The notes below the pieces were generated by a model. The model saw nothing but the letters and a program-made list of their open reading frames with translations, was not told where the DNA came from and made no database searches. DNA of 64,000 bases, taken from NCBI RefSeq assembly GCF_003952385.1, contig NZ_CP034444.1, positions 2,046,001 through 2,110,000 on the forward strand, in the 5' to 3' direction. Source of the DNA: Mesorhizobium sp. M1D.F.Ca.ET.043.01.1.1. Lineage in GTDB: Bacteria > Pseudomonadota > Alphaproteobacteria > Rhizobiales > Rhizobiaceae. The translations under genes were made by a program, and so were the position numbers. Below are positions 31,002 through 41,370 of the stretch, one piece after another. The first letter of the stretch is position 1, and the number at the start of each line of letters is the position of its first letter.

Positions 31002-31946
31002 TTAGGCGTGCCTGCGACGCCTTTTGGCGTCCTGCAGAGAAGTCATTCGAGACGCCTCCTGTAACAATACCTCCCGCATCCATATGCTTGCCGGATCGCT
31101 GTTGTGAAGGGCGGGCCATTGGACGGCCTCAGTGAACGTGGGTAGTGGCAGCGGCAGTTCGACGATCCGCAGGGGCAAGGTTCTTTCGAAATATTTAACC
31201 AGCCGGAAGGGCATGCTCCCTATACGAGCTGTGCCTGAAACCATCGGCGGGATCATGCTGAAGGCCTGCACGACGACCTCGATACGTCTCTTCAGGCCAT
31301 GCTCAAGCAAGAACCGTTCCTCGATGGAGGGCTTCAGCAGTCGCCCGAACTTGACCGCAACGTGCCTCATCGACATGTATCTCTCGAATGTCAGCTTCCC
31401 TGGCAGCTGCTTGTTCGTGGGGCAGCCTACGCATACGAATGTGTCGTCGAACAGCGCCGCTCTTGGATGCGCGCTCGACATGAAAAATTCCGCACAAATC
31501 AGAAAATCGACGTCGCCGCGCCGGAGAAGCTCATCGGGCTCGTCGTCGAGAGGCAGCAATTCGAAGCTGATGGCGGGTGCTTCGCGTGCAACACGCTCCA
31601 CGACCTTTTCGAAAAACACAAGTGTGACGAAATCGGAAACAACGATCCTGAAGCGGCGATCGGATTGAGCTGGGTTAAACGGCTCCCAGGAAATAATCGA
31701 GCACTGGATTTTCAGGAGTGCACCGCGAACTGCCGGGGCGAGTGTTTCCGCACGCGCTGTTAGAACACGTTCGCGGCCGCTCATCGTAAACAGTTCATCG
31801 TTGAAATAATCGCGCAGCCGGGCGACGGCCGCGCTCATGGCCGGCTGACTTAGGTTGATGCTGTTTGCGGCCGCCGAGAGGTTGCGCTGGGTCAGCAGCG
31901 CGTCGAGCACGACGAGGAGGTTCAGATCAAGACCCTTGAAGCGCAT
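31002..31946 (-). CDS. nodD: NodD1, LysR-type nodulation activator
   Basis: 314 residues from [20 protein letters not shown], the classical NodD start (an upstream in-frame ATG at 31955 exists but is not the family start). The helix-turn-helix lies at [23 protein letters not shown], and the ligand domain keeps the NodD signature [19 protein letters not shown] and [13 protein letters not shown] segments. NodD with plant flavonoids activates nod boxes; one lies 12 bp upstream of this start, divergent. Very similar to the inverted copy at 33831. The C-terminal extension DAKRRRRHA is unusual. Confidence 0.95.
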   Translation of the reverse strand: MRFKGLDLNLLVVLDALLTQRNLSAAANSINLSQPAMSAAVARLRDYFNDELFTMSGRERVLTARAETLAPAVRGALLKIQCSIISWEPFNPAQSDRRFRIVVSDFVTLVFFEKVVERVAREAPAISFELLPLDDEPDELLRRGDVDFLICAEFFMSSAHPRAALFDDTFVCVGCPTNKQLPGKLTFERYMSMRHVAVKFGRLLKPSIEERFLLEHGLKRRIEVVVQAFSMIPPMVSGTARIGSMPFRLVKYFERTLPLRIVELPLPLPTFTEAVQWPALHNSDPASIWMREVLLQEASRMTSLQDAKRRRRHA

Positions 31947-31957
31947 GGCTTTCAATT

Positions 31958-32006
31958 ATCCATAGCGTGGATGCTCGCGATCTAAACAATCGATTTTACC
32001 AAACTT
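31958..32006 (+). promoter_or_regulatory. nod box (reads toward nodA remnant and nolL)
   Basis: A 49-bp match to the nod-box consensus: ATCCATAGCGTGGATG, then GATCTAAACAATCGATTT and TACCAA. All blocks, including the ATC-N-AAACAATC core and the GATG half-site, are intact. It is divergent from nodD1 as usual. In a normal locus nodA would start over 100 bp downstream; here decayed nodA lies only 26 bp away and nolL begins 485 bp downstream in the same direction. Confidence 0.92.
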
Positions 32007-32031
32007 CCATGGCGCTGCATAGACACCTGAG

Positions 32032-32307
32032 ATGCAACCGATCACGCCACTGCACGGCGTAGCCGCTCACTTGGACCTGCTGCGCCGTTTCCTCACGGCT
32101 GGCGAGGTTGATTTTTTGGTAGGCGAACTCGGATTGTACACGGTGCATCCGGATCTTGAGAGACTCGGAATGAGCCATTCTATCCGCGTCATGCGCCCGG
32201 TGCTGCAGCAGTTCGGCATTCCATTCGCCTTCGGCACGGTTCGGCACGCGCCGCGGAACCATCTTGAGAGGTTCTGCACAGACGGCGTAGTGCCGGGCGT
32301 CTGCGTC
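32032..32307 (+). pseudogene. nodA: nodA remnant, middle part
   Basis: Codons from about 32056 onward give [20 protein letters not shown] and later [32 protein letters not shown], clearly NodA (the N-acyltransferase that acylates the Nod-factor chitin backbone) from about residue 68 to 150. The first ~68 residues are missing and homology ends at VPGVCV, after which the frame runs into unrelated sequence until 32499. The enzyme cannot be functional. The matching 3' part lies inverted at 33632-33799. Confidence 0.88.
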
Positions 32308-32491
32308 GCCACACATGATCGCGACCGCCACTGCGGTCGAGATTGCGATCAGGCACTTGTCCGCTTGCACCCGGTCGGCCCTCAAATCCACCCCGCGATC
32401 CGCGTCAATTTCGATCCTTTGCACCGAAACTGGCGCACTCGCCGTGCCCGTAAGCGGCAAGTAGCAACTGCGATAGATAGGCTGAGGTCTG

Positions 32492-33613
32492 ATGCTTGAT
32501 CACATAACAGTCGGAGCGGAGGCACGCGGCTCGCGCCGAGCAGGAGTAAACAACCGAGACCTAAGCTTTGATTTCGCCAAAGGTATACTCATTACTTTGG
32601 TGATAATTGGGCACCTATTGCAATATTGTATTTACCGCGGCACTGACGCCTTTTGGCTGTCGCCGTATTACAAGTCGATATACATATTTCACATGCCTCT
32701 CTTTATGGCGATAAGCGGCTATCTCTCTTCCAGGGCAATTTTGCGAAAACCGTTCATTCAAGCGGTCAGCGATCGAGCAACCCAGTTACTGCTGCCAATG
32801 CTTTTCTGGTGTGCGTTGATTTGGACGCTAAAGTCCACCGTGATGGTTCCGCCGAAGAGTGTAACTGATGGATTCTTGGGACTGTTAACCGAGGTCATTG
32901 GAACATACTGGTTCATATGGGCTGCGTTTATTTCGTTCATCCTGGTTAAGTTTTTTACAACTTTCAATCGTCTATCGATGTGGATCATAGGCGCATCTGC
33001 AATTGCGATCGCAATCGCCCCCATCACATCATCGATAATCCCGTCGATAAGATACACTTACCCATTTTATTGTCTTGGGTTCTTTTTTGCTCAATCTAAA
33101 GGCTGGCAGGAGAGTATCATCTGGGCGAATAAATCAATTTTCTTATTTTTACTCTCGATAGCAGCTCTCATATGCCTCCTATGGTGGGATAAGCAGACCT
33201 ACGCCTTCAACAATCACGTGTTCATCAATGATGAACTGTCAGCTAAGCAAGTATTGCTGATGTTTTCCGGCTCTGTGTCGGCTTCTGGAGTGGCAGTGCA
33301 GCTTATGTTTCAATGCTGGAGAAATGTCCATTCGACCAGAATAGCTCGCTTTGTCGCGGTCGAGCTTGGTCAGAGCACGCTGCTGCTTTATCTGGTTCAG
33401 GGTGCCGTGTTTCGCCTCACGGATTTTATACAGTTTGGGGAAGCCTGGAATCTCACGACCAGAATCGCGTTCGCAGGTGTTCTTGGAGTGGCCATCGTCC
33501 TGATCGCGATGGCAATTCGAAAGATTGCGCGCGACCTTGGATATGTGTCGCGCACCGTTGTCGGAGCGACGCCACGCCCAAGTCTGCTCAAACCTCAATC
33601 TGTAAGCAACTAG
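32492..33613 (+). CDS. nolL: NolL-type Nod-factor O-acetyltransferase
   Basis: 373 residues, about ten transmembrane helices, acyltransferase-3 family: [23 protein letters not shown] at residues ~20-42 carries the conserved Arg-Asp and His, and [11 protein letters not shown] near 68 is the second family block. NolL O-acetylates the fucose on the reducing end of Nod factors in Mesorhizobium; NodX-like proteins act on the glucosamine. ATG 32492 is preceded by GAGG. AT content is higher than in the neighbouring genes, a sign of separate acquisition. Expression from the nod box at 31958 is expected. Confidence 0.85.
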   Translation: MLDHITVGAEARGSRRAGVNNRDLSFDFAKGILITLVIIGHLLQYCIYRGTDAFWLSPYYKSIYIFHMPLFMAISGYLSSRAILRKPFIQAVSDRATQLLLPMLFWCALIWTLKSTVMVPPKSVTDGFLGLLTEVIGTYWFIWAAFISFILVKFFTTFNRLSMWIIGASAIAIAIAPITSSIIPSIRYTYPFYCLGFFFAQSKGWQESIIWANKSIFLFLLSIAALICLLWWDKQTYAFNNHVFINDELSAKQVLLMFSGSVSASGVAVQLMFQCWRNVHSTRIARFVAVELGQSTLLLYLVQGAVFRLTDFIQFGEAWNLTTRIAFAGVLGVAIVLIAMAIRKIARDLGYVSRTVVGATPRPSLLKPQSVSN

Positions 33614-33631
33614 CCACGTGAAAAATTCTTT

Positions 33632-33799
33632 TCATCGCTCCGGACCTATCCGATCAACTGTTGTTCATGTCGGCCATTCGCTCATCTGCCGCGAAATCGG
33701 CATGAACACGACGAGCACGTCCTCCACACGCGTGGGCGGCAGGTCGAGATACAACACCTCTGAGTTGGACCGTACGCGAACGCACACGATGGTCGCGAT
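33632..33799 (-). pseudogene. nodA: nodA remnant, 3' part, inverted
   Basis: Minus-strand translation gives IATIVCVRVRSNSEV, then YLDLPPTRVEDVLVV, and SRQMSEWP, the C-terminal ~50 residues of NodA. An in-frame TGA follows EWPT, after which the residues TTVDRIGPE resume the NodA tail, so this copy is decayed as well. Upstream on its own strand it is joined directly to the nodD2 start region, with the nod box and nodA 5' half deleted. It is tail to tail with nolL. Confidence 0.85.
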
Positions 33800-33830
33800 G
33801 ACAAGCAACCACGTTACGGACGGATAGGGC

Positions 33831-34736
33831 ATGCGTTTCAAAGGCCTTGATCTGAACCTCCTCGTCGTGCTCGATGCGCTGCTGACCGAGCGCAACCTTA
33901 CGGCGGCGGCAAACAGCATCAACCTTAGTCAGCCGGCCATGAGCGCCGCCGTCGGCCGGCTGCGTAATTACTTCAACGATGAACTGTTTACGATGAGCGG
34001 CCGCGAACGGGTTCTAACCCCACGTGCGGAAACACTCGCCCCCGCGGTTCGCGGCGCACTCCTGCACATCCAGTGCTCGATTATTTCTTGGGAGCCGTTT
34101 AAACCGGCTCAATCCGATCGCCGCTTCCGGATCACGGCATCGGATTTCGTCACACTCGTGTTTTTTGAAAAGGTCGTGGAGCGTGTTGCACGCGAAGCAC
34201 CCGCCGTCAGCTTCGAATTGCTGCCGCTCGACGACGATCCGGATGACCTTCTCCGGCGCGGTGACGTCGATTTCCTGATCCTTCCGGAATTGTTCATGTC
34301 GAGCGCGCATCCAAGAGCGCCGCTGTTCGACGAAAGATTCGTGTGCGTAGGCTGCCCCACGAACAAGCAGCTGCCGGGGCAGATTACATTCGAGAGGTAC
34401 GTGTCGATGAGGCATGTTGCCTTCAGGCTCGGCCGTGCGCAGATGCCCTCCATCGAGGAACGGTTTTTGCTTGAGCATGGCCTGAAGAGACGTGTGGAGA
34501 TCATCGTGCAGGCCTTCAGCATGATCCCGCCGATGGTCTCAGGCACATCTCGTATAGCGTCCATACCATTCCGGCTGGTTCAGCATTTCAAAAAGACTTT
34601 CCCCCTGCGGATCGTCGAACTTCCGCGGCCACTACCCACATTCACCGAGGCCGTCCAGTGGCCCACCCTTCACAACAGCGATCCGGCAAGCACCTGGATG
34701 CGGCAGATAATGTTGCAGGAGGCATCCCGCATGTGA
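33831..34736 (+). CDS. nodD: NodD2, LysR-type nodulation activator
   Basis: 301 residues, start [20 protein letters not shown], ending at the usual EASRM. Helix-turn-helix [23 protein letters not shown]. The copy is near-identical in large parts to NodD1 but lies in opposite orientation 1.9 kb away. Its upstream region lacks a nod box because the divergent nodA there is truncated. Changes in the ligand domain (for example ILPELFMSS versus ICAEFFMSS) may alter flavonoid response. Confidence 0.95.
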   Translation: MRFKGLDLNLLVVLDALLTERNLTAAANSINLSQPAMSAAVGRLRNYFNDELFTMSGRERVLTPRAETLAPAVRGALLHIQCSIISWEPFKPAQSDRRFRITASDFVTLVFFEKVVERVAREAPAVSFELLPLDDDPDDLLRRGDVDFLILPELFMSSAHPRAPLFDERFVCVGCPTNKQLPGQITFERYVSMRHVAFRLGRAQMPSIEERFLLEHGLKRRVEIIVQAFSMIPPMVSGTSRIASIPFRLVQHFKKTFPLRIVELPRPLPTFTEAVQWPTLHNSDPASTWMRQIMLQEASRM

Positions 34737-35026
34737 AGTCGCGGGCGCTCCTGGTCTAAGTCCAGATGGTACTCAGCGCCTCGTAGGGTGCAAACGACCC
34801 GCAAAAACCGGGTCTGACTGAGATTCGATGATTTTGCATGACCAGGTGTGGTGCTGATTTCCCGACGCTGCAGCCGGGTGCTTCCCGAAAGATCAGGCGG
34901 CGATTGAGATACCGCCGTTAGCAGAGACCAAGCCTGCAACCGCCAAAAATCGTGCGTAGGATCGGACCGCGCGGCTGATGTGTTTGCATCTTCCCCGCAC
35001 TGCACTGACGGCCTCTTTCAAGCGGT

Positions 35027-36244
35027 CTAGGGTTCGCGCTTCGGGCCAAGCAAGAACACCGTCAAGGCGGCGAGGAACGAGGCTACGGCGCTGTAGGCAA
35101 AAACACTGGCCACTCCGGCAGTGTCCACGAGCAGTCCGCCGAAAGCCGCGCCGGCTGCGATGGCCACTTGGAACGTTGCGGCCATCAGCCCACCGGCGTT
35201 CTCCGCCTGCTCGGGAGCAGCGCGCAGCACCATCCATGTCTGCAGTCCCACCGGCACCGCGCCGAAGGCGAAGCCCCATACTGCAACCGCAATCGCCGCG
35301 GTCCAGGCCCATGCTCCCAGCGTAAGCAGCGAGACAGCGGCCGTCGTTATGATCAGGGGCGCCAGGGCCGCGACTGCCTTGAGGCTGTGCTCGGCCAAGA
35401 ATCCGCCGGCTAGATTGCCGAAGAAGCCGCCGATGCCAAAGGCGAGCAACACGAGCGAGATTGTCTCGATATCGAGCGCGGGAACATCCTCAAGGAAGGC
35501 GCGGATATAGGTGAAGGCGGCAAAGTGCCCGGAAGCGGCCAGCAGGACCACCAAAATCGCGACTTTGATGGTCGGGGTCCTGGCCACATCCAGCAGACTG
35601 CGAAAGCTGGCCGCTCCAATCGGAGGCAGCCTCGGAAGCGTCACGAGTTGCACTACCAGTGTAGCGGCGCCTGCGACTGCAGCGAGCATGAAGCCGCTTC
35701 GCCATCCCCAGATGTCGCCGACATAGGCGCCAATTGGAGCCGCGCAAACGTTAGCGACGGTAACGCCGGTGAGAATAATCGACATGGCTCGCGGCAGGAG
35801 GTCACTTGGAACGAGCCGCATCGCCAGCGCTGCCGACATCGACCAGAAGCCTCCAATCGCTATTCCGAGCACGACGCGGGCAGTCAGGAGAACCGGCAGC
35901 GACCCCGCTACGGCCGACAGAACGTTCGACAGGATCAGCAGCAGCGTCATCGCCCACATGACGATCCTGCGGTCCAGGCGATTTGTGATGACGGCCATCA
36001 TCGGCGCCGCGACGGCACCGACGATTGCAGTCGCTGTCAGCGCCTGTCCAGCTGCACCCTCGGTGATACCGAGATCATGCGCGAGCGGCGTCAGCACGCT
36101 GGCAGGCAGAAACTCTGCCGTCACAAGCCCGAAGGTGCCCAAGGCAAGCGAAATGACCGCACCCCATGCGGGGCCCGCCCGTTGATTTGGCTGTTCCGGG
36201 TCATGCAGAACGCCGCCCATGAAGCCTGTCGCCGAATCGGTCAT
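35027..36244 (-). CDS. MFS exporter, AraJ/YdhP-like (DHA1 family)
   Basis: 405 residues with about twelve membrane helices. The start LALGTFGLVTAEFLPASVLTPLA and the GIAIGGFWSMSAALAMRLVP segment are typical of drug:H+ antiporter family 1 members such as AraJ, YdhP and NepI. Loop 2-3 carries NRLDRRIVMW, the family A-motif variant. It exports sugars, nucleosides or drugs in relatives; the substrate here is unknown. It stands alone between nodD2 and nodU. Confidence 0.85.
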   Translation of the reverse strand: MTDSATGFMGGVLHDPEQPNQRAGPAWGAVISLALGTFGLVTAEFLPASVLTPLAHDLGITEGAAGQALTATAIVGAVAAPMMAVITNRLDRRIVMWAMTLLLILSNVLSAVAGSLPVLLTARVVLGIAIGGFWSMSAALAMRLVPSDLLPRAMSIILTGVTVANVCAAPIGAYVGDIWGWRSGFMLAAVAGAATLVVQLVTLPRLPPIGAASFRSLLDVARTPTIKVAILVVLLAASGHFAAFTYIRAFLEDVPALDIETISLVLLAFGIGGFFGNLAGGFLAEHSLKAVAALAPLIITTAAVSLLTLGAWAWTAAIAVAVWGFAFGAVPVGLQTWMVLRAAPEQAENAGGLMAATFQVAIAAGAAFGGLLVDTAGVASVFAYSAVASFLAALTVFLLGPKREP

Positions 36245-37202
36245 GAACAGGGTCTCCAGTTTCGACGTGCTGCAACATCGGCGAGGCTGCGCTCCCGCAT
36301 TGACGCCAGAAGGGCCTTCCGCTCGGGCGTTGCACGCAGGGGGTGTTCATCGCTTCGCGATACGCAAACGTTCGGCGCAAATGTGCACGGTCCTTGGGCG
36401 CTCGCGTTTTGCCATGGTTCTGTTGTTCTACGTGCGTTGATGGGCTCTAACGGGTGACAGCAAGCGCCATGCCATTTCGCTTGGAGGCACCGAATCGGAC
36501 TGTCTTTGCCGAATTCCTGTTGGCTTGAGCAGGGCTGCGGTGCCTTGACCTAGACCGAGTGCGCCGCACATCGATTTCGTCACCCGAACCGATCAAAAGA
36601 GCGTATTGGCCGGGCACCGGCTCGGGAAGGCACCGAGCCCGATGCATTGCCGCACGCCGCCCTGCATCGACCGCGTAAGGCTTTGTCTCTAGCGGGCAAT
36701 TGCGTCCGAAGGCCGCCGATCTTGGAGGACGCGGGCATCGCACCTCTACCATCGCGTTGTTGCTGCTCCCGCTATCGAGGAGGGTCTTTGACGCCTCCCC
36801 CCATCAGCACCGCGCGCGCCGGTTTGCCCGCGGCTCGGCCGTGCGCCTATCCGGAAACGTTGTTGTGTCCCAAGGCGGACGAGAATGTCGCAAGAGCGAC
36901 CAAAAGATCGCCACGGCCGGTCTGCCCGTACGGGGGCATGAAAGGCAAATGACACGGCAATCACTTCCTCGACAATTTTGTCAGTGAAGACGTCAGCAGT
37001 GCTTCATAAAGCTCAGCCGTGATTGGCCAACGATTAGACGGCGTGGCGCTGTCGAATTCTGACGCGAAACACCGCGACGAGAGCCTTGATGCCCTATCGC
37101 CACGGGCATGTGACGCTGCCCGATGCTACAGCATGTATGCGCCAAACCGGGCGCGATCGTCCCCGTAGACCCAGCCAGCGCTATTGACGACGGGAGCGGC
37201 GA
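36245..37202. other. Gene-free region between the MFS exporter and nodU
   Basis: About 960 bp without a recognisable gene, nod box or insertion sequence. Short frames are open on both strands. It may be a scar of lost nod genes, but no homologous stretch was recognised. Confidence 0.4.
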
Positions 37203-38870
37203 CTAACCTGTCTTAGTCAACAGCAACCCATTGCTCCAAACGTGGTCCACGCATCCCCACTCGCACGCCGCCGCGGCATCCGGAAAGAACCCACGTCCGT
37301 TAAGGTTGGCACTGGTGTTGCAGAGCAGCGGAATGCCGGTGAGTTGTTCATATTTCTCCAGGAGCTCTGCAATAGGGTGATCAGATTTTCTAGACACTGT
37401 CTGTAATCGTGCCGTCCCGTCTAAATGAACGACTGCCGGGATTTTCTCTTTCCACTCCGAACGTGTTCGGTGATCGAACAGCATGTAAGGATCCGGCGTG
37501 CCAGGTTCGAATATCTCATGTGCACGATCCTCCAAGCATATTGGCGCTACCGGCCGGAAGTGCTCTCGACGTTTCACTTTATTGAGGTGGTCCTTCATTT
37601 GCGGCGAAGTCGCGGCTGCCAGGATGCTTCTGCCTCCCAAGGCTCGTGGACCAAGCTCTGCACGGCCGGTGAGGAAAACGACGGGCTTGCCGTCGGCGAG
37701 CACGCTGGCCAGTTCTGCCACGCTGCATGGAGCAGCCTGCCATCCCGGAGGCACAGGGCCATCCTTAATGTTTGGTCCGCTGTAGACCGACCAATCGAGG
37801 TGAACGAGGCCTTTGTCGGCAGACAGCGCGCAGCAAGCAGCACCGATCGCCGACCCGCTGTCGTTTGGAAACGGAGGCACCCAAACTGTGTCGAACAAAC
37901 CGCTCGCCCGAAGTGCGCTGTTCCATTTGATATTCAGCCCGCATCCGCCGGCGATGCACAGGTTTCGCGTTCCGGCAACCGAGAGCCCACGCAGCGCGAT
38001 TGCCATCTCGCGAACGAGAAGACGCTCGAGAAAGGCATGAAACGAAGCAAGTATGTCCTCAGGTGTCTCGGCGACCAGCCGTGACTCGGCTGCATCGAAG
38101 AAATCATGCACGGCCGTGAGTAATGCGTCTTCGGAGCGGCTGTTGTTTCTATATTCAATTGCACGCTTCGTGTCACCAGCGAAATGTTGGTCGTAAAGCT
38201 CCCCAAATACTGTCTCGATCTTTTCGTTGACAGATCCGAGCGCGATATAGGCCATCAGCTTGCCGGCAATATCCAGATTCCAGCCGGTCCTCGTTTCCTG
38301 CCTGTAAGGACCGAAGTGTTGGCCCGCGGCGGCATAGGCATGACCCATCATCGGAAACAGGCATTCGATAAACCGCACTCCGCTTGGTTCCACGTAGTAA
38401 AGCCGCGGAAAGATGAAGCCGTCCCATACCAGGCAAAGGGCAGGTTCTTTGGCTTTAGCGAATGGGCTGGTGCAGTATGCGGAAGCTACGTGGCCAAGGA
38501 CATGCGGATAACTTTCATAAGAAAATACTCCGCCGCCCAGCACGAGGCCTGAGCCGTGACAAGCTGTCAGGGGACTTTTAGGATCCCGCTCCATATATGG
38601 TGCCCCGTTGAGAGTGACCGGCGTGCCCTCACTAACAACCTGGAATTGCGACTCGATCTCACCGTCCCAGCCATCGATGACGAACCGATCAACATCGCGC
38701 GGATCCAGGCCATGTTCCGCTAAGGCGGCAACAATCGTTTCAAGACGATCGATCGATTGATATCGTGGATTATTGTCGAGTTTCTCCTGCTCGATGCAAA
38801 AGACCAATCGGCCGTCCTCGACGACAGCGATTGCCCCGTCGTGCGTGAGCTTGATGCCGCAAATTCGCAT
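37203..38870 (-). CDS. nodU: Nodulation carbamoyltransferase (NodU type)
   Basis: 555 residues. N-terminal MRICGIKLTHDGAIAVVEDG (HSP70-like fold) and C-terminal YrdC-like half with RPVAPICLED and LLCNTSANLNGRGFF are the NodU/NolO/TobZ carbamoyltransferase signature. NodU carbamoylates the 6-O position of the non-reducing Nod-factor residue; NolO the 3/4-O position. The length agrees with NodU (~560) better than NolO (~680), but I cannot exclude a NolO. A nod box lies 113 bp upstream. Confidence 0.82.
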   Translation of the reverse strand: MRICGIKLTHDGAIAVVEDGRLVFCIEQEKLDNNPRYQSIDRLETIVAALAEHGLDPRDVDRFVIDGWDGEIESQFQVVSEGTPVTLNGAPYMERDPKSPLTACHGSGLVLGGGVFSYESYPHVLGHVASAYCTSPFAKAKEPALCLVWDGFIFPRLYYVEPSGVRFIECLFPMMGHAYAAAGQHFGPYRQETRTGWNLDIAGKLMAYIALGSVNEKIETVFGELYDQHFAGDTKRAIEYRNNSRSEDALLTAVHDFFDAAESRLVAETPEDILASFHAFLERLLVREMAIALRGLSVAGTRNLCIAGGCGLNIKWNSALRASGLFDTVWVPPFPNDSGSAIGAACCALSADKGLVHLDWSVYSGPNIKDGPVPPGWQAAPCSVAELASVLADGKPVVFLTGRAELGPRALGGRSILAAATSPQMKDHLNKVKRREHFRPVAPICLEDRAHEIFEPGTPDPYMLFDHRTRSEWKEKIPAVVHLDGTARLQTVSRKSDHPIAELLEKYEQLTGIPLLCNTSANLNGRGFFPDAAAACEWGCVDHVWSNGLLLTKTG

Positions 38871-38982
38871 TATGGATCCATGTCAAAGTTAGCTGTGGAA
38901 CAACTTAGAACAGCCGAGGAAACGTGAGATGGAAAGCACGGAACATAGGCTTTCAAGCAATGCGCTATGCAATATGAGGCCC

Positions 38983-39031
38983 CATCGGTAAACTTGATTG
39001 TTTGGATATATTGCATCCATGCTGTGAATAT
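38983..39031 (-). promoter_or_regulatory. nod box upstream of nodU
   Basis: On the minus strand: ATTCACAGCATGGATGC, then ATATCCAAACAATCAAGTTT and ACCGATG. The GATG half-site and the ATC-N-AAACAATC core are preserved; AAGTTTACC deviates from ATTTTACC by a base. It points to nodU. Confidence 0.85.
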
Positions 39032-39184
39032 GCGTGCCATGTCCACGGGCGACTGGCCCGGTTGATGCACGACGATGAGCGAAAGCTGGATGATCAATAA
39101 GTGGCCAATACCGCCGGCGAGTATGGGCAAAAGGTGCGTGGCCGTTCCTCTCTTCGGGGTCGGCCGCCGCACAACCGTGCGGTG

Positions 39185-39976
39185 ATGAAGCACTCCGATG
39201 TCCTTGGCGGGCTCGACTACCTCGCGGCGGATTATCACCGGCACGACTTCTCCAGGCACGTCCACAACGAGTATCTGGTAGGCCTGATCGAGCGGGGCGT
39301 CCATGACGTCTGGTGCCGGGGCGAGACGTGGCACGCCGGCAGCGGCACCATCGCGACCTTCGCGCCCGGCGAACCGCATTTCGGGGGTGCCGGTGACGAT
39401 CTTGGCTGGAGTCAGAAGATCTTCTACCTACCCGAAGGCCTTGTCAGGCAGGTGCTTGAGGACAGCGGCCAAACCGAACCCGGAACGATCGACTTCAAGA
39501 GCCCGTTCCAGGAGAATGCCGCAGTTGCGCGCGGCCTCAGCGCGCTTTGGCGCCAGCTTGAACATCAGCACAGCTCGGCACTGGAGATAGAGGAGCATCT
39601 GATCCGTTGCCTGCCCTACATCTTCGCACAGGTCGGCAGGTCGCGCGTTGCTGAGCGCAAATCCGTGCCACCCAGATTCCGCGACGTGCGCGACTTCATC
39701 CATGCCCACTCCGATGAAGTCCTGCAGCTCGCCGCCCTTGCCGCCCTCGCCGGATGCTCCAAAGCGACGCTGATCGACGGCTTCAAGGCCCATTTCGGGG
39801 TGCCTCCCACCCGCTACCTGATCCAGGTCCGCATCGACGAGGCGCGACGGCTGCTGAGGCGAGGTCAGAACGTCGCCGAGGTAGCCGTGGCGGTCGGGTT
39901 CGCAGACCAGAGCCACCTGACCCGACAGTTCAAGGCCGTATTGGGGGTGACGCCGGCACGTTACCTCTCAATTTGA
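39185..39976 (+). CDS. AraC-family transcriptional regulator
   Basis: 263 residues from ATG 39185 (MKHSDVLGGLDYL); a GTG at 39101 would add 28. N-terminal cupin-like sensing domain (HDFSRHVHNEYLVGLIERG) and a C-terminal double helix-turn-helix: LQLAALAALAGCSKATLIDGF and VAEVAVAVGFADQSHLTRQFK. It is divergent from nodU with the nod box between them, and 47 bp upstream of the threonine aldolase gene, which it may regulate. Confidence 0.88.
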   Translation: MKHSDVLGGLDYLAADYHRHDFSRHVHNEYLVGLIERGVHDVWCRGETWHAGSGTIATFAPGEPHFGGAGDDLGWSQKIFYLPEGLVRQVLEDSGQTEPGTIDFKSPFQENAAVARGLSALWRQLEHQHSSALEIEEHLIRCLPYIFAQVGRSRVAERKSVPPRFRDVRDFIHAHSDEVLQLAALAALAGCSKATLIDGFKAHFGVPPTRYLIQVRIDEARRLLRRGQNVAEVAVAVGFADQSHLTRQFKAVLGVTPARYLSI

Positions 39977-40023
39977 ATATCGTTCAATAAAGCGCTCGGC
40001 GACCCGTCTAACTTGGACGCTCA

Positions 40024-41148
40024 ATGGATGAAACGAGCGTCAAGACCATGAGCGACAGCAAGCAGACCCGCCCTCGCGGCTTCACCAGCGACAACATCGC
40101 CGGAGCCTCCCCTGAGGTTATCGCAGCAATCACGGCGTGCGCTTCGGGTCAGGCGCTTCCCTACGGCAATGATGAGCTGACGCACACGGTCGAGCGCCAG
40201 CTCGCCGCAATGTTCGAGCATGAGGTCGACGTGTTCCTGGTCTCGACGGGGTCTGCGGCGAACGCACTGGCGCTCGCGGCGATTACGCCGCCATGGGGCA
40301 GCATCCTCTCGCACGCCGATGCACACATCCACCGCGACGAGTGCGGCGCGCCGGAGTTCTATACTGCGGGAGCAAAGTTGGTGCAGCTCCCGGGTGAGGC
40401 CGGCAAAATCGACATCGACGCCTTGGCGGCCAGTACCACGCGCATGGTGGGCGACGTCCACTCGGTCCAGCCATCCAGCGTCAGCATCACGCAGGCGACC
40501 GAGGTCGGATCGGTCTACGCTCTTGATGAGATCAAGGCGATCGGCCATATCTGCCGGTCGGCGAACCTGCCGCTCCACATGGACGGTGCCCGCTTCGCCA
40601 ATGCTCTCGTCACTCTCGGCTGCTCGCCGGCCGAGATGACTTGGAAAGCCGGCGTCGACCTTTTGTCGTTTGGCGCCACGAAGAATGGAACATTTGGGGT
40701 CGATGCGGTCGTCTCGTTCCGCAAAGATCTCGCGAGCACGATCGCCTTTCGGCGAAAGCGGGCCGGCCAGTTGAGTTCCAAGATGCGCTTCATGGCGGCG
40801 CAAATGGACGGTTATCTGAGAGATGGTGTCTGGCTTCGCAACGCGGCCCATGCCAATGCGATGGCGTCGGAGCTCGCGCAGGGGTTGGCTCCCCTGCCGG
40901 CTGTAAAGATCCAGCAGCGTCCCGACGCCAATATATTGTTCTGCCGGCTTCCCATGCCCCTGATCCGGGGGCTGCTCGACATGGGATTCTGCTTCTACCA
41001 TGATCGCTGGCAGTCCGGAATCGTGAGGTTCGTCACCTCTTTCGCGACGACCGGGGCCGACGTGTCCGACTTGATCGGCGCGGCGACCAGTCTCTGCGCA
41101 CCAATCGGCCCGGCTCGTGTTCCGGCGGCGCCGAATGAGTGTGGTTGA
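40024..41148 (+). CDS. ltaE: Low-specificity L-threonine aldolase
   Basis: 374 residues; GGACG lies just before ATG 40024, and ATG 40048 ([11 protein letters not shown]) is an alternative. PLP-dependent fold type [14 protein letters not shown] at the start, [28 protein letters not shown] and the PLP lysine in [12 protein letters not shown] near residue 222. It splits threonine or allo-threonine into glycine and acetaldehyde. Paired with the AraC gene as a possible small amino-acid utilisation unit. Confidence 0.9.
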   Translation: MDETSVKTMSDSKQTRPRGFTSDNIAGASPEVIAAITACASGQALPYGNDELTHTVERQLAAMFEHEVDVFLVSTGSAANALALAAITPPWGSILSHADAHIHRDECGAPEFYTAGAKLVQLPGEAGKIDIDALAASTTRMVGDVHSVQPSSVSITQATEVGSVYALDEIKAIGHICRSANLPLHMDGARFANALVTLGCSPAEMTWKAGVDLLSFGATKNGTFGVDAVVSFRKDLASTIAFRRKRAGQLSSKMRFMAAQMDGYLRDGVWLRNAAHANAMASELAQGLAPLPAVKIQQRPDANILFCRLPMPLIRGLLDMGFCFYHDRWQSGIVRFVTSFATTGADVSDLIGAATSLCAPIGPARVPAAPNECG

Positions 41149-41370
41149 AGGCTAGGCCACCGGCGCCGGACGCGGCGCCGGGCGCCATATGGCAGGCGGC
41201 CCAGTCGGCCGCTTGGGCAAGATTACCGGACAGCGGCTTGTCAACTACTGTTTGTTCATTACCGCACCGACGGCGGTCCTTTCGAACCGACCGAGGAACA
41301 CCGCCAGGGCCGCAAGAGAAGGAGAAAATGCCGCAGGCTAAATCGCCAGGCGCGCCTCATCGCCCGAAAC

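Noticed and set aside
36447..36952. Short frames between the MFS exporter and nodU as small genes
   Set aside because: No ribosome sites of note, Arg/Ala/Pro-rich composition on both strands and no family resemblance.
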